Shown here piece by piece: positions 1 through 8,708 of a stretch of 64,000 bases of DNA. Within the stretch, counting starts at the first letter, position 1, and each line of letters begins with the position of its first letter. The DNA is from Duganella levis. Its GTDB lineage: Bacteria > Pseudomonadota > Gammaproteobacteria > Burkholderiales > Burkholderiaceae_D. Under the pieces are notes generated by a model that worked only from the letters and a program-made list of their open reading frames with translations, was not told the origin of the DNA and ran no database searches. Both the position numbers and the translations under genes were made by a program. Where the stretch lies: assembly GCF_009857605.1 (NCBI RefSeq), contig NZ_WWCT01000013.1:1-64000 (forward strand). The letters are read 5' to 3'.

Positions 1-122
1 GTAATGCCACGTCGATCACTCCAATTCCCCACTCAATGTCATGAGTAGGATTGTGAATTAAACGTGGGTCAGTTTCGTGTGCAAATTATGCGGCAAAGTG
101 GGTCAGTTTTGGATGCAAATCA
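1..122. mobile_element. End of an IS21-family-like insertion sequence (partial)
   Basis: Two 22-bp copies of a GTGGGTCAGTTT...GCAAA unit lie at 64-85 and 98-119, 34 bp apart, and differ at three positions. Repeated copies of such a unit near the tip are typical of IS21-family ends, and the tip read on the minus strand would begin with TG near 122, as those elements do. The transposase genes (istA/istB) would lie left of the window and are not visible. The element joins directly onto the interrupted HipA-like reading frame. Seen: the repeats and the junction. Family assignment is from knowledge of IS21 ends. Confidence 0.7.
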
Positions 123-686
123 ACAGTAAAATCCCTCGGATGTCCTGACCAATGCCCAATTTTCCGAGTGTCTATCCTGGTTCGCAATCAACGCGTCGAA
201 CAAAAGGTAACCAATAAAGACCCCTAGCGGTGAGTGTACGCCTTCTATGGGCTGGTACGCTTGAGGAGGCATAATAATATCTGCCGCCTGATGCAGAAAT
301 TGGAAGACGCGTGTGGCAAGGTGATTGCGTAGCGCGTAATTGTTTACTTTTTCGTCCGCGTTGGCAACGGTGACCTTCCCGCCTACCAATTCGTTACCGT
401 GTATTAGCCTCGCACCGTCAGGAACTACAGAGGGGCATATGACGCCGTGGCGAATAACACCATCTCGCCCCTGCCACTGCGCTAACTCATAGTGTGCATG
501 TGGTATACCGAGTAGCTCTGCAAACTCGCACGCGAGTTTTTCGGCCCAATTCTCACCTGTGCCTGGGCGCCCTTGTTTGAAGAGAGTTTTACCGTAGACC
601 TCGTCTTGGTACCAAAATTTGAATTTGGTCCCCATTTGCTCAGACAATTCATCTGCCCCAGGCGGGACCACCACGATTTCAAACAT
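120..686 (-). pseudogene. HipA-like kinase, 3'-truncated by the IS end
   Basis: The protein of about 188 residues carries FKQGRPGTGENWAEKLAC in its N-lobe and ends with a catalytic loop IANQDRHSENWAL, as in HipA/phosphatidylinositol-kinase-like proteins. It stops ten residues later, before the metal-binding aspartate segment and the rest of the C-lobe that family members carry. The TGA stop is made of the last three bases of the IS-like end at 120-122, so the truncation is due to insertion. The ATG at 686 is preferred to an in-frame TTG at 695; no clear ribosome site is visible. Codon use is more AT-rich than in rpoD. Without the metal-binding motif the kinase should be inactive. No HipB-like partner is visible. 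Confidence 0.7.
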
Positions 687-755
687 AGAGTCCAATTTTG
701 GTTGGAGAATGAGCGGAAATGCCTACACAGTGCCTACACGGAATATCAGAACAAG

Positions 756-787
756 AAAAAAGGACTCAGATTTTCATCTAAGTCCTT
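756..787 (-). terminator. Intrinsic terminator after tRNA-Ile2
   Basis: A 12-bp stem, AAGGACTCAGAT at 760-771 with ATCTAAGTCCTT at 776-787, closes a TTTC loop (one G-T wobble on the transcribed strand). On the minus strand it is followed by a short T run. It lies 9 bp beyond the tRNA 3' end and should terminate the tRNA transcript, possibly also rpoD read-through. Confidence 0.75.
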
Positions 788-795
788 GTTTTTAT

Positions 796-874
796 TGGTA
801 GGCCCTCGCGGAGTCGAACCGCGCACCAAAGGATTATGAGTCCTCTGCTCTAACCAAGCATGAGCTAAGGGCCC
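796..874 (-). tRNA. tRNA-Ile2 (anticodon CAT, lysidine type)
   Basis: On the minus strand a 79-nt cloverleaf begins GGGCCCTTAGCTC and ends with an encoded CCA. Acceptor pairs 1-7 form with one G-T at the end, the D stem is GCTC/GAGC, the anticodon loop is CTCATAA and the T arm is CGCGG-TTCGACT-CCGCG. The anticodon is CAT. The acceptor stem and the GGACTCATAATCC anticodon arm resemble bacterial tRNA-Ile2 (TilS-modified, reading AUA) rather than elongator or initiator tRNA-Met. The 11-nt D loop is slightly long. The gene sits 45 bp downstream of rpoD, with a small GGGAGC/GCTCCC hairpin (884-901) between them. Confidence 0.8.
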
Positions 875-918
875 GAAGAACACGGGAGCATATAGGCTCC
901 CCCTATCTCAGTCAAGCC

Positions 919-3162
919 TTAGTTACCTTCCAGGAAACTCTTCAGCTTGTCCGAACGGCTCGGGTGGCGCAGCTTGCGCAAAGCCTTGGCTTCGATCTGG
1001 CGAATCCGCTCACGCGTGACGTCGAACTGCTTACCGACCTCTTCCAGCGTGTGGTCGGTCGACATTTCGATGCCGAAGCGCATGCGCAGCACCTTGGCTT
1101 CGCGCGGCGTCAACGAGTCCAGCACATCCTTGACCACGCCACGCATCGACGCGTGCAGCGCAGCGTCGGACGGCGCCAGCGTGTTGTTGTCCTCGATGAA
1201 GTCGCCCAGATGCGAATCGTCGTCGTCGCCGATCGGCGTTTCCATCGAGATCGGCTCCTTGGCGATCTTCATGATCTTGCGGATCTTGTCCTCGGGCATT
1301 TCCATCTTGATGGCCAGCGTTGCCGGGTCCGGCTCGGCGCCGGTCTCTTGCAGGATCTGGCGCGAGATGCGGTTCATCTTGTTGATGGTCTCGATCATGT
1401 GCACCGGAATCCGGATGGTGCGCGCCTGGTCGGCGATCGAGCGGGTGATGGCCTGACGGATCCACCACGTGGCATAGGTCGAGAACTTGTAGCCGCGGCG
1501 GTATTCGAACTTGTCCACCGCCTTCATCAGGCCGATGTTGCCTTCCTGGATCAGGTCGAGGAATTGCAGGCCGCGGTTGGTGTATTTCTTGGCGATCGAG
1601 ATCACCAGGCGCAAGTTGGCCTCGGTCATTTCGCGTTTGGCCTTGCGCGCCTTCATTTCACCGGCCGCCATCTGGCGGTTGATGTTGCGCAAGTCCGGCA
1701 GCGGCAGCACTACGCGCGCTTGCAGGTCGATCAGGCGCTGTTGCAGCTCCTTGATGGTCGGGATGTTACGGCCCAGGATGGCGCTGTAGGCGTGGCCGGC
1801 GGCCACTTCGCCATCGACCCATTCCAGGTTGGTTTCATTGCCCGGGAATACTTTGATGAAGTGAGCGCGCGGCATGCCGCACTTGTTCACCGCCACGTCG
1901 AGGATTTGCTTCTCGATGTGGCGCACTTCGTCCACCTGGCCGCGCAGCGTGTCGCACAGCTTCTCGACCACTTTGGCGGTGAAGCGGATGCCCAGCAGTT
2001 CCGAGGAAATCGCTTCCTGCGCCTTGACGTAGGCCTTGGAGTTGTAGCCTTCCTTCTCGAAGGCGCGGCGCATCTTGTCGAATTGCAGGGAGATGGTGTC
2101 GAATTTATCCAGCGCAGCGTTTTTCATCGCTTCCAGCTGTTCGGCCGAGTAGCCGGCGGCAGCACCGGAAGCGCTGGCTTCTTCCTCTTCCTCTTCTTCC
2201 TCTTCCTCTTCTTCCTCTTCTTCTTCGTCCTCGTCGCTGGCGGCGGGCGCCGGCGCCGGTGGCGCATCTTCGTTATCGTCTACCAGACCGTCGACAATTT
2301 CGTCGATCTTGATCTCATCGGCACGGATGCGGTCCGACGCGGCGATAATTTCCGCAATCGTCACCGGGCAGGCCGAGATCGCCTGGATCATGTCCTTCAG
2401 GCCATCTTCGATGCGCTTGGCGATTTCGATCTCGCCTTCGCGGGTCAGCAGCTCGACCGAGCCCATTTCGCGCATATACATGCGGACCGGGTCGGTGGTG
2501 CGGCCGAAATCGGAATCGACGGTGGACAGCGCCGCTTCGGCAGCAGCCTCGGCTTCGTCATCGCTGGTCACGGTGGCGACATTGTCGGACAGCAGCAGCG
2601 TCTCGGCATCGGGCGCGTGCTCGTAGACGGCGATGCCCATGTCGTTGAAGGTGCCGATAATGCCTTCGATCGCTTCCGGATCGACGATATTGTCTGGCAG
2701 ATGGTCGTTGATCTCGGCGTACGTGAGGAAGCCGCGTTCCTTGCCGAACTTGATCAGGGTCTTGAGTTTCTGGCGGCGGCGTTCGAGCTCTTCCTCGGTC
2801 GCTTCCGTATCCGACGAGAACGCATCTTTGAGCAGCGCTTTTTCCTTGGCCTTGCGGTCCTTGGCCTTGGCCTTGTCGACTGCCTTCAGTTCGGCGCGTT
2901 CGACCGCGTTGAGCGCGGCGACTTCGTCGTTCTCAGGTTGGAATTCTTTAGGTTTGCGCCCGCGCCGGCCCGGCACTTTGACCGAAGGCAACACGTAGCC
3001 CGACGTGTCGATGGCTGCCAGCGTGGCCGCGTCGGTGGTCTGGTTGACCGCCGGCGGATTGCTGGCAACACGCGTCTCCGGCTTGTCAGCCGTTTTAGCG
3101 GATTTTGCGCTCACTTTAGTCGGCTTTTCAGCCGCTTTGGATTCAGGTTTCTTGATTGGCAC
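919..3162 (-). CDS. rpoD: RNA polymerase primary sigma factor (sigma-70)
   Basis: The 747-residue protein directs core RNA polymerase to housekeeping promoters. Region 1.1 lies near residues 130-190, region 1.2 ([12 protein letters not shown]) near 223-254, regions 2-3 include [28 protein letters not shown] and [13 protein letters not shown], and the region 4.2 helix-turn-helix is [20 protein letters not shown] near the C-terminus. It is longer than the E. coli protein (613 residues) through a basic Lys/Ala-rich N-terminus and a non-conserved insert with about 16 consecutive glutamates at 313-328. The start is a GTG at 3162 without a strong ribosome site. It follows dnaG in the same direction, the usual macromolecular-synthesis arrangement. 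Confidence 0.98.
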   Translation of the reverse strand: MPIKKPESKAAEKPTKVSAKSAKTADKPETRVASNPPAVNQTTDAATLAAIDTSGYVLPSVKVPGRRGRKPKEFQPENDEVAALNAVERAELKAVDKAKAKDRKAKEKALLKDAFSSDTEATEEELERRRQKLKTLIKFGKERGFLTYAEINDHLPDNIVDPEAIEGIIGTFNDMGIAVYEHAPDAETLLLSDNVATVTSDDEAEAAAEAALSTVDSDFGRTTDPVRMYMREMGSVELLTREGEIEIAKRIEDGLKDMIQAISACPVTIAEIIAASDRIRADEIKIDEIVDGLVDDNEDAPPAPAPAASDEDEEEEEEEEEEEEEEEEASASGAAAGYSAEQLEAMKNAALDKFDTISLQFDKMRRAFEKEGYNSKAYVKAQEAISSELLGIRFTAKVVEKLCDTLRGQVDEVRHIEKQILDVAVNKCGMPRAHFIKVFPGNETNLEWVDGEVAAGHAYSAILGRNIPTIKELQQRLIDLQARVVLPLPDLRNINRQMAAGEMKARKAKREMTEANLRLVISIAKKYTNRGLQFLDLIQEGNIGLMKAVDKFEYRRGYKFSTYATWWIRQAITRSIADQARTIRIPVHMIETINKMNRISRQILQETGAEPDPATLAIKMEMPEDKIRKIMKIAKEPISMETPIGDDDDSHLGDFIEDNNTLAPSDAALHASMRGVVKDVLDSLTPREAKVLRMRFGIEMSTDHTLEEVGKQFDVTRERIRQIEAKALRKLRHPSRSDKLKSFLEGN

Positions 3163-3590
3163 AGGCGCTTTCGATTACGGATAAAGTTTCGATCCTTAGA
3201 TCACTACGTCTTCGAACTTGCCGACTACACAAGTCCGACAATACTACGACTTACTTACACCTGGGTCAGGCCGACCGCCCTCTATAGAACTCCAAGGAAT
3301 TCTACTGCATCAGACACGTGCGCGGGGGCAAGAAACCGTGACTCGGTGAGATAGCAAACAGACTATTTGCTCAACCGTAGCTGGCCCTGGCCGCCGACAC
3401 CCATCCTTCTGCGTCGATCAAGAGCCTAACTCACTGAAAACAAACACACTCTGAACAGAAAAACGATGCCAAAACATACAACACTTAGCGTTTTATTATA
3501 GCACGTCACTTTTCAATTTCCAGAGGGAAGACCGGTACTTCCCGCGTTGGAATAATGACAGAAACGTTACGCTACAAAACGAACAACAAC
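3163..3590. other. dnaG-rpoD intergenic region
   Basis: This 428-bp stretch holds no credible gene. It carries the candidate rpoD promoter at 3495-3503, which leaves a leader of about 325 nt ahead of the rpoD GTG. Apart from short weak hairpins nothing else stands out. Confidence 0.6.
3495..3503 (-). promoter_or_regulatory. Extended -10 promoter of rpoD
   Basis: On the minus strand the sequence reads TGC-TATAAT, a consensus -10 hexamer with the TGn extension. No good -35 stands at 17 bp (a CTGGAA-like hexamer only), as is normal for extended -10 promoters. It would give rpoD expression independent of dnaG. The leader would be long (about 325 nt). Confidence 0.6.
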
Positions 3591-5387
3591 TTAACGGGTG
3601 GGCAACTCCGCTTGCGCCTCGCGCAACAGCTGATCTTGCTGTGCGGTCAACTCGCGGTAGCGCACCCCAATCTCATCGGACGACAGCCCGGCCGCAAACA
3701 ACTGGCTCAACTCATGCTTGAGCGCATCGTGCTTGACCTGGCGGATCGCCGCCCGCAATACCACGCGCTCGGTATCGCGCTCGGTCTCCGGTTCCTTGAC
3801 GATTTCGGCGATGAGGCTGTCGTAATCGTCGCCCAGCGACTTCAGGTGCTGGGCAAAGGCGGCAAACGCCCCGCCCTCGCCCATCTCGCGCGCCGTCGCC
3901 ACCAGCTGCGCCAGCCGCTCGGCCGATTCCTGGCCGAAGAAACTGAAGGCCGCCTGCGCCGCTGCGTCGATCTCCAGCGCCAGCGCCGGATGCGCCACCA
4001 GCACGCGCATGATTTGCAGCTCCAGCCCTTTCGGCTGCGGCCGGCCGCCACGTGGCGGCGCAATCTTGTTCAGCGCCACCGGCTTGGACAGCTCGAACAG
4101 CACCTCGATTTCCGACGGCGAAGTCTGCGTCAACTGCGCCAGTCCGCGCACGATCTGCAGGCGCAGCGCCGTCGGCGTCATCGCCTGCAACATCGGCTTG
4201 GCGTCGAACTGCGCGCGGGCGCGGCCTTCGAGACTGTTCATATCATGCTCGCCGCACGCTTCCTTGATCAGGAATTGCGACAGCGGCATCGCCTCGTAGA
4301 TTTCCTGCTCGAACGCTTCCTTGCCGTGTTCACGCACATAGCTGTCCGGGTCGTGCTCGGTAGGCAAGAACAGGAACTTGATGGTCTTGTTGTCGGTCAC
4401 ATGCGGCAGGCACGCTTCCAGCGCGCGCCGCGCGGCGCGGCGGCCGGCCTTGTCGCCGTCGAAGCTGAAGATCACCGTGTCGGTCTGGCGCAACAGCTTC
4501 TGCACGTGATGGGTGGTGCAGGCGGTGCCCAGTGTCGCCACCGCTTGCGGGAAGCCCATCTGCGCCAGCGCCACCACGTCCATATAGCCTTCCGTCACCA
4601 GCACATAGCCGGCGTCGCGGATCGCCTGGCGCGCCTCGAACAAGCCATATAGCTCGAAGCCCTTTGAAAATAAAGGCGTTTCGGGAGAATTCAAGTATTT
4701 GGGTTCACCCTGATCCAGCACCCGGCCGCCGAAGGCGATCACCTGGCCCTTGGTATTGCGGATCGGGAACATGACGCGTTCGCGGAAGCGATCATAGCGC
4801 TTGCGGTTGCCGCCATCCTCGTCCACCTTGTCGATCACCAGGCCGGACTCGGCCAGCGCCACCACCTCGTAGTCGGGGAACACCGAACGCAGATTGTCCC
4901 AGCCGTGCGGCGCATAGCCGAGGCCGAAGCGGGCAGCGATTTCGCCGGTCAGGCCACGGCGTTTCAGGTAGGCGATGGCTTCCGGCGCGCTGCGCAGTTG
5001 CAGCTTGTAGAAGTCGGTGGCGCGCGTCATGGCTTCGGTCAGCGCCAGGCTCTGGGCCTGCATTTGCGCGCGTTGCGCCGGCGGAATCTTGTCATCCTGG
5101 TCCGGCACCACCATGCCGACGTTCTGCGCCAGCTCCTTGACGGCATCGACAAAGCCCATGCCCGAGTATTCGATCATGAAACCGATCGAGGTGCCATGGG
5201 CGCCACAGCCGAAGCAATGGTAAAACTGCTTGGTCGGGCTGACGGTGAAGCTGGGCGACTTCTCGTTGTGAAACGGGCACAGCCCCATGAAGTTCGCGCC
5301 GCCTTTTTTCAGCTGCACGTAACGGCCGACCACGTCGACGATATCGACGCGGTTCAGCAAATCGGCGATAAAAGATTGTGGTATCAC
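3591..5387 (-). CDS. dnaG: DNA primase
   Basis: The 598-residue protein synthesises RNA primers at the replication fork together with DnaB. The CHC2 zinc finger is visible (C37, H40, C58, C61, with CPFHNEKSPSFTVSP between), followed by the RNA-polymerase core with the TOPRIM segment containing VTEGYMDVVAL, then a C-terminal DnaB-interacting domain. Length is usual for the family. The start is GTG at 5387. It stands between yqeY and rpoD in one direction; a 13-bp GC-rich inverted repeat lies just upstream (5421-5468) and may tune its expression. Confidence 0.97.
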   Translation of the reverse strand: MIPQSFIADLLNRVDIVDVVGRYVQLKKGGANFMGLCPFHNEKSPSFTVSPTKQFYHCFGCGAHGTSIGFMIEYSGMGFVDAVKELAQNVGMVVPDQDDKIPPAQRAQMQAQSLALTEAMTRATDFYKLQLRSAPEAIAYLKRRGLTGEIAARFGLGYAPHGWDNLRSVFPDYEVVALAESGLVIDKVDEDGGNRKRYDRFRERVMFPIRNTKGQVIAFGGRVLDQGEPKYLNSPETPLFSKGFELYGLFEARQAIRDAGYVLVTEGYMDVVALAQMGFPQAVATLGTACTTHHVQKLLRQTDTVIFSFDGDKAGRRAARRALEACLPHVTDNKTIKFLFLPTEHDPDSYVREHGKEAFEQEIYEAMPLSQFLIKEACGEHDMNSLEGRARAQFDAKPMLQAMTPTALRLQIVRGLAQLTQTSPSEIEVLFELSKPVALNKIAPPRGGRPQPKGLELQIMRVLVAHPALALEIDAAAQAAFSFFGQESAERLAQLVATAREMGEGGAFAAFAQHLKSLGDDYDSLIAEIVKEPETERDTERVVLRAAIRQVKHDALKHELSQLFAAGLSSDEIGVRYRELTAQQDQLLREAQAELPTR

Positions 5388-5420
5388 TGGGCTGGACGGT
5401 CTCGGAGTGGATCAGACTAT

Positions 5421-5468
5421 ACCGCCGCCGCCGATGCGCCTTGATGCACATCAAACGGCGGCGGCGGT
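5421..5468. repeat. GC-rich inverted repeat with nested TTGAT-N4-ATCAA palindrome
   Basis: ACCGCCGCCGCCG (5421-5433) is matched perfectly by CGGCGGCGGCGGT (5456-5468). The 22-nt interior contains TTGATGCACATCAA (5441-5454), itself a palindrome identical to the FNR/Anr consensus TTGAT-N4-ATCAA. It lies between the yqeY stop and the dnaG start. As RNA it would form a very stable two-tier hairpin, but no T run follows on either strand. It could be an mRNA-processing or attenuation structure between yqeY and dnaG, or an FNR site; the sequence alone does not decide. Confidence 0.7.
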
Positions 5469-5473
5469 GTTGC

Positions 5474-5923
5474 TTACGCTGGGGTCAGCGCTTTCTTGAC
5501 CAGGGCGGACACCACGGTCATATCGGCACGGCCGGCCAGCTTCGGCTTGACGATGCCCATCACTTTGCCCATGTCCTGCGGACCGGCGGCGCCCGAGGCG
5601 GCCACGGCAGCAGCCACTTCGGCGGCGATTTCCTCGTCCGACAGACCGGCAGGCATGTAGGTGACCAGCACGCTCAGTTCGGCTTTTTCGATATCGGCCA
5701 GGTCAGGACGGTTACCCGCTTCAAACTGGGTGATCGAATCCTTGCGCTGCTTGATCATTTTTTCCACGATGGCCACAACCTGCTCATCGCTGACTTCGAT
5801 CTGCTCGTCCACTTCCTTGCGCTTGATGTCGGCCAGGATCAGGCGAATCGTCGCCAGACGACCGCTGTCCTTGGCGCGCATGGCGTTTTTCATGTCTTCG
5901 GTAATTTGTTCTTTCAAGCCCAT
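5474..5923 (-). CDS. GatB/YqeY domain-containing protein
   Basis: The 149-residue protein starts MGLKEQITEDMKNAMRAKD and ends in a KPKLAGRADMTVVSALVKKAL helix, the pattern of stand-alone YqeY proteins. These resemble the tRNA-binding tail of the GatB amidotransferase subunit; their cellular role is not settled. It is encoded between rpsU and dnaG, an arrangement common in Burkholderiales. A candidate attenuator hairpin (5963-5990) lies between rpsU and this gene. An AAGGAAACCTC tract precedes the ATG. Confidence 0.93.
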   Translation of the reverse strand: MGLKEQITEDMKNAMRAKDSGRLATIRLILADIKRKEVDEQIEVSDEQVVAIVEKMIKQRKDSITQFEAGNRPDLADIEKAELSVLVTYMPAGLSDEEIAAEVAAAVAASGAAGPQDMGKVMGIVKPKLAGRADMTVVSALVKKALTPA

Positions 5924-5959
5924 GAGGTTTCCTTGAGAAAATGTGGCGGTGAAAAAGCG

Positions 5960-5990
5960 AAAACCCGCTGCGGACCAAGCCGGAGCGGGT
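5960..5990 (-). terminator. Attenuator-like terminator between rpsU and yqeY
   Basis: On the minus strand ACCCGCT pairs with AGCGGGT across a 14-nt loop and is followed by TTTTCGCTTTTT. It stands 60 bp after rpsU and could let rpsU be transcribed in excess over yqeY-dnaG-rpoD, as the terminator after E. coli rpsU does (the analogy is inference). Confidence 0.6.
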
Positions 5991-6049
5991 ATCTCTTAGA
6001 TGCCGCTAAACACAACCGGCGTGTGCCAGGTTGGCCTGCGTAAGCAATC

Positions 6050-6262
6050 TTAGAAGAGTTTTTTCGGCAGCTGTTGGCTGCGAATGCGTTTGTAGTGACG
6101 CTTTACGGCTGCAGCCAGCTTGCGCTTACGTTCAGCCGTTGGCTTCTCGTAGAACTCGCGTGCACGCAGTTCGGTCAGCAGACCGGTTTTTTCGATGGTG
6201 CGTTTGAAGCGACGCATTGCGACTTCGAACGGCTCGTTTTCTTTAAGGCGAATAGTGGTCAT
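6050..6262 (-). CDS. rpsU: 30S ribosomal protein bS21
   Basis: A 70-residue basic protein, [18 protein letters not shown]..., matching bS21 along its whole length, including the [14 protein letters not shown] segment. It binds the small subunit late in assembly and helps translation initiation. An upstream extension of the reading frame to 6322 is rejected: family length and the conserved MTTIRL start favour 6262, and the candidate promoter at 6302-6310 lies inside the extension. First gene of the rpsU-yqeY-dnaG-rpoD cluster. Confidence 0.96.
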   Translation of the reverse strand: MTTIRLKENEPFEVAMRRFKRTIEKTGLLTELRAREFYEKPTAERKRKLAAAVKRHYKRIRSQQLPKKLF

Positions 6263-6301
6263 GTAAAAATTCAAACCGTTGGAGGTTATAGGGAGACAGA
6301 G

Positions 6302-6310
6302 ACTATAGCA
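6302..6310 (-). promoter_or_regulatory. Extended -10 promoter of rpsU
   Basis: On the minus strand TGC-TATAGT stands about 40 bp upstream of the rpsU ATG. It has the same TGC extension as the candidate rpoD promoter and a weak -35. Confidence 0.5.
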
Positions 6311-6403
6311 GGTTTTTCTCAAAAATGGAAGCCATGGACTGTCGGGAACAGCCCGCCATGCGGCTTTCGCAGGAAAAACAACAACGTGCAGGCGCTCAGT
6401 ATA

Positions 6404-7609
6404 TCAGACCGCCTGTCCCGCCGCCACTCCAGACGCCCACGCCCACTGGAAGTTGTAGCCGCCCAGCCACCCGGTAACGTCGACCGCTTCACCAATGAAA
6501 TACAGGCCCGGCACCTTGGTCGCCATCATGGTCTGCTGCGACAGTTCGCGGGTGTCGATGCCCCCGCGCGTAACTTCGGCCTTTTTGTAGCCTTCCGAGC
6601 CGTTCGGCGTCAGCGTCCACTGGTTGATCACGGCGCCCAGCTTGCGCAGCTGCGCGTCCGGCATGTCGGCCAGGCGGGCGTCCAGCGCAAAACCATGGGC
6701 CAGCAGCAAGCCTTCCGCCAGGCGCGTCGGCAGCCATTGCGACAACACATTGCCCAATTGCTTCTTGATGGTGCCCTTGCCTTCGATCAGCGTCGCGGCC
6801 AGATCCAGCTCCGGCAGCAGGTTGATGACGATCGGCGTGCCCGGCAGCCAGTACGAAGAAATCTGCAAGATCGCCGGGCCGGACAGGCCGCGGTGGGTGA
6901 ACAGCAAATCTTCGCGGAAGCGCGCACCGGTCGGGTTGCGGCCTTTCAGCGAACCGGTCTCGACATTGACTTCCAACGCGATGCCGGCCATTTCCACGAA
7001 CGGCGCCCACTGCTGCGGGTCGAAAGTCAGCGGCACCAGGGCCGGACGCGGCTCGACCATGCGCAGGTCGAACTGCTGGGCGATGCGGTAGCCGAAGTCG
7101 GTGGCGCCGATTTTCGGGATCGATAGGCCGCCGGTGGCGATCACCACGCTGGTCGCTTCGATCTCGCCGCTATCGGTCTGCAACACGAAACCTTGTTCGC
7201 CCTGCTCCACGCTCTCGACCTTGCACGGCATGCGCCAGTGGACGTCGCCGCCGGCGCACTCGTCCTTGAGCATCTCGATGATCTGCTCGGCGGACTCGGT
7301 GCAGAACAGCTGGCCCTTGTGCTTCTCGTGGTAGCCGATGCGGTGGCGTTTGACCAGCGCGACGAAATCGGCCGGCGTGTAGCGCGACAAGGCGCTTTTG
7401 CAGAAATGCGGATTTTCCGACAGGAAGTTGGCCGGGCCGGCGTTCACATTGGTGAAGTTGCAGCGGCCGCCGCCGGAGATGCGGATTTTCTCGGCCAGTT
7501 TGGTGGCGTGGTCAATCAGCACCACGCGCAGGCCGCGCTGGGCGGCAGTGGCCGCGCACATCATGCCGGCCGCGCCTGCGCCGATTATCGCTACATCAAA
7601 CTTTGCCAT
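6404..7609 (-). CDS. NAD(P)/FAD-dependent oxidoreductase, HI0933/YhiN family
   Basis: The 401-residue flavoprotein begins with a dinucleotide-binding motif IIGAGAAGMM (residues 8-17) and contains EKIRISGGGRCNFTN, the signature of the HI0933-like family, and a C-terminal FAD-contacting GWLGGYNFQWAWASG. Family members include YhiN and the bile-acid enzyme BaiN, but the substrate of most is unknown and cannot be read here. It follows ybiB by 34 bp in the same direction, so co-transcription is possible. Confidence 0.88.
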   Translation of the reverse strand: MAKFDVAIIGAGAAGMMCAATAAQRGLRVVLIDHATKLAEKIRISGGGRCNFTNVNAGPANFLSENPHFCKSALSRYTPADFVALVKRHRIGYHEKHKGQLFCTESAEQIIEMLKDECAGGDVHWRMPCKVESVEQGEQGFVLQTDSGEIEATSVVIATGGLSIPKIGATDFGYRIAQQFDLRMVEPRPALVPLTFDPQQWAPFVEMAGIALEVNVETGSLKGRNPTGARFREDLLFTHRGLSGPAILQISSYWLPGTPIVINLLPELDLAATLIEGKGTIKKQLGNVLSQWLPTRLAEGLLLAHGFALDARLADMPDAQLRKLGAVINQWTLTPNGSEGYKKAEVTRGGIDTRELSQQTMMATKVPGLYFIGEAVDVTGWLGGYNFQWAWASGVAAGQAV

Positions 7610-7643
7610 GGGATTCCCGTCGTTTCAGTGAAGGGGCGAGATT

Positions 7644-8633
7644 CTACTCTATCGGCTCGCTCACATGCTGGCGCGAGGCCACCGTCCGCGCCACCAGCAG
7701 GCATTGCGCCACCTGTTCGGCGATCGGCGGCGGCACCGGCACGTCGCCGTTCAGCACCGACTGTATCCATGCCGCCGTGGTCGCCGCATTCTTATTTTCC
7801 GGCAGCAGCGGCAGTTCGCCGACCAGCGTTTGCTTCGGCACCAGCGTGGTGCGCAGGCCACCGTGGAACCAGTCGATCTGCTGCGCCTTGTTGGCGTTGG
7901 CCACCGTCTCGCCTTCCGTACCGCGCATCAGGAAGGCATCGCCGCGCTCGTGCAGCGCCGCCGTGGTGAAGTATTCACCCAGCATTTCCAGGTATTCCGG
8001 ATGGGTGTACGACACCAGCCGCAGCGCCGGACCGGCAAACGGCTGCATGATCTTGACCAGCGTGTGGGTCGAGTTGCGCACGCCCAGCTTGCGGCGCAGC
8101 GACAGCAGGTACGCCAGCTTGGGCGCCATGGTGTCGATGGTGATGAAGGCCGGTTTGCCCTGCGACATGGCCTCCTCCGCCTCCGAGCGGTGACGCGCCG
8201 TCACCACGCCCAGCTCGGCCAGCACTTCGGCCGACGCCACTCGTCCCAGGTCGGTGGCGACGCCGTGCAACAGCACCGGCACACCCTCGCGTGCCAGCAG
8301 CAGGGCCAGCAGCGGCGTCAGGTTGGCCATCTTGCGCGCGCCGTTGTACGACGGAATCGACACCGGCGCAAACTGGCCCGGCGGCGCGTTGAACGGTTCA
8401 AATGATGCCTCGGCCGCGTCGAGGAAGCCGGCGATCTCGTCCACCGACTCGCCCTTGATGCGCATCGACAGCAAAATACCGCCCAGTTCCAGGTCGGAAA
8501 CCCGGCCGTCCAGCATGGCCTGGTACAAATTATGGGCGTCGTCGCGGCTCATGCTGCGGGCGCCGTCCTTGCCGCGGCCGATTTCTTTGATGAAGCGCGC
8601 GGCGGGGAAAGGTTCGGTATGAATAATGGTCAT
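7644..8633 (-). CDS. ybiB: YbiB-like protein, anthranilate phosphoribosyltransferase fold
   Basis: The 329-residue protein has the two-domain layout of the TrpD/phosphorylase superfamily: an N-terminal helical domain (SRDDAHNLYQAMLDG...DLELGGILLSMRIKGES) and an alpha/beta domain. E. coli YbiB is a TrpD2 protein reported to bind nucleic acids without the enzymatic activity of TrpD; the same role is inferred here. The glycine-rich phosphoribosyl loop of true TrpD is not evident (SYNGARKMANLTPL stands in its place). It is divergent from the DAHP synthase gene, sharing a 75-bp control region. Confidence 0.85.
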   Translation of the reverse strand: MTIIHTEPFPAARFIKEIGRGKDGARSMSRDDAHNLYQAMLDGRVSDLELGGILLSMRIKGESVDEIAGFLDAAEASFEPFNAPPGQFAPVSIPSYNGARKMANLTPLLALLLAREGVPVLLHGVATDLGRVASAEVLAELGVVTARHRSEAEEAMSQGKPAFITIDTMAPKLAYLLSLRRKLGVRNSTHTLVKIMQPFAGPALRLVSYTHPEYLEMLGEYFTTAALHERGDAFLMRGTEGETVANANKAQQIDWFHGGLRTTLVPKQTLVGELPLLPENKNAATTAAWIQSVLNGDVPVPPPIAEQVAQCLLVARTVASRQHVSEPIE

Positions 8634-8708
8634 GGCAGCAAGCTTAAACCACTGGCGCGCATTTCGGCTACACTATCTGTCCCCAGAAATAAAACCATTG
8701 TAGAGATC

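Noticed and set aside
796..874. Calling the minus-strand CAT tRNA a tRNA-Met
   Set aside because: The acceptor stem and anticodon arm match the tRNA-Ile2 type; a clear elongator tRNA-Met is present at 48163-48239.
964..3354. A 796-codon open frame on the plus strand opposite rpoD
   Set aside because: It is the antisense shadow of a GC-rich gene; its product is Arg/Asp/Phe-rich without motifs, and rpoD on the other strand is certain.
5422..5467. Calling the GCC-repeat hairpin an intrinsic terminator
   Set aside because: No T run follows it on either strand.
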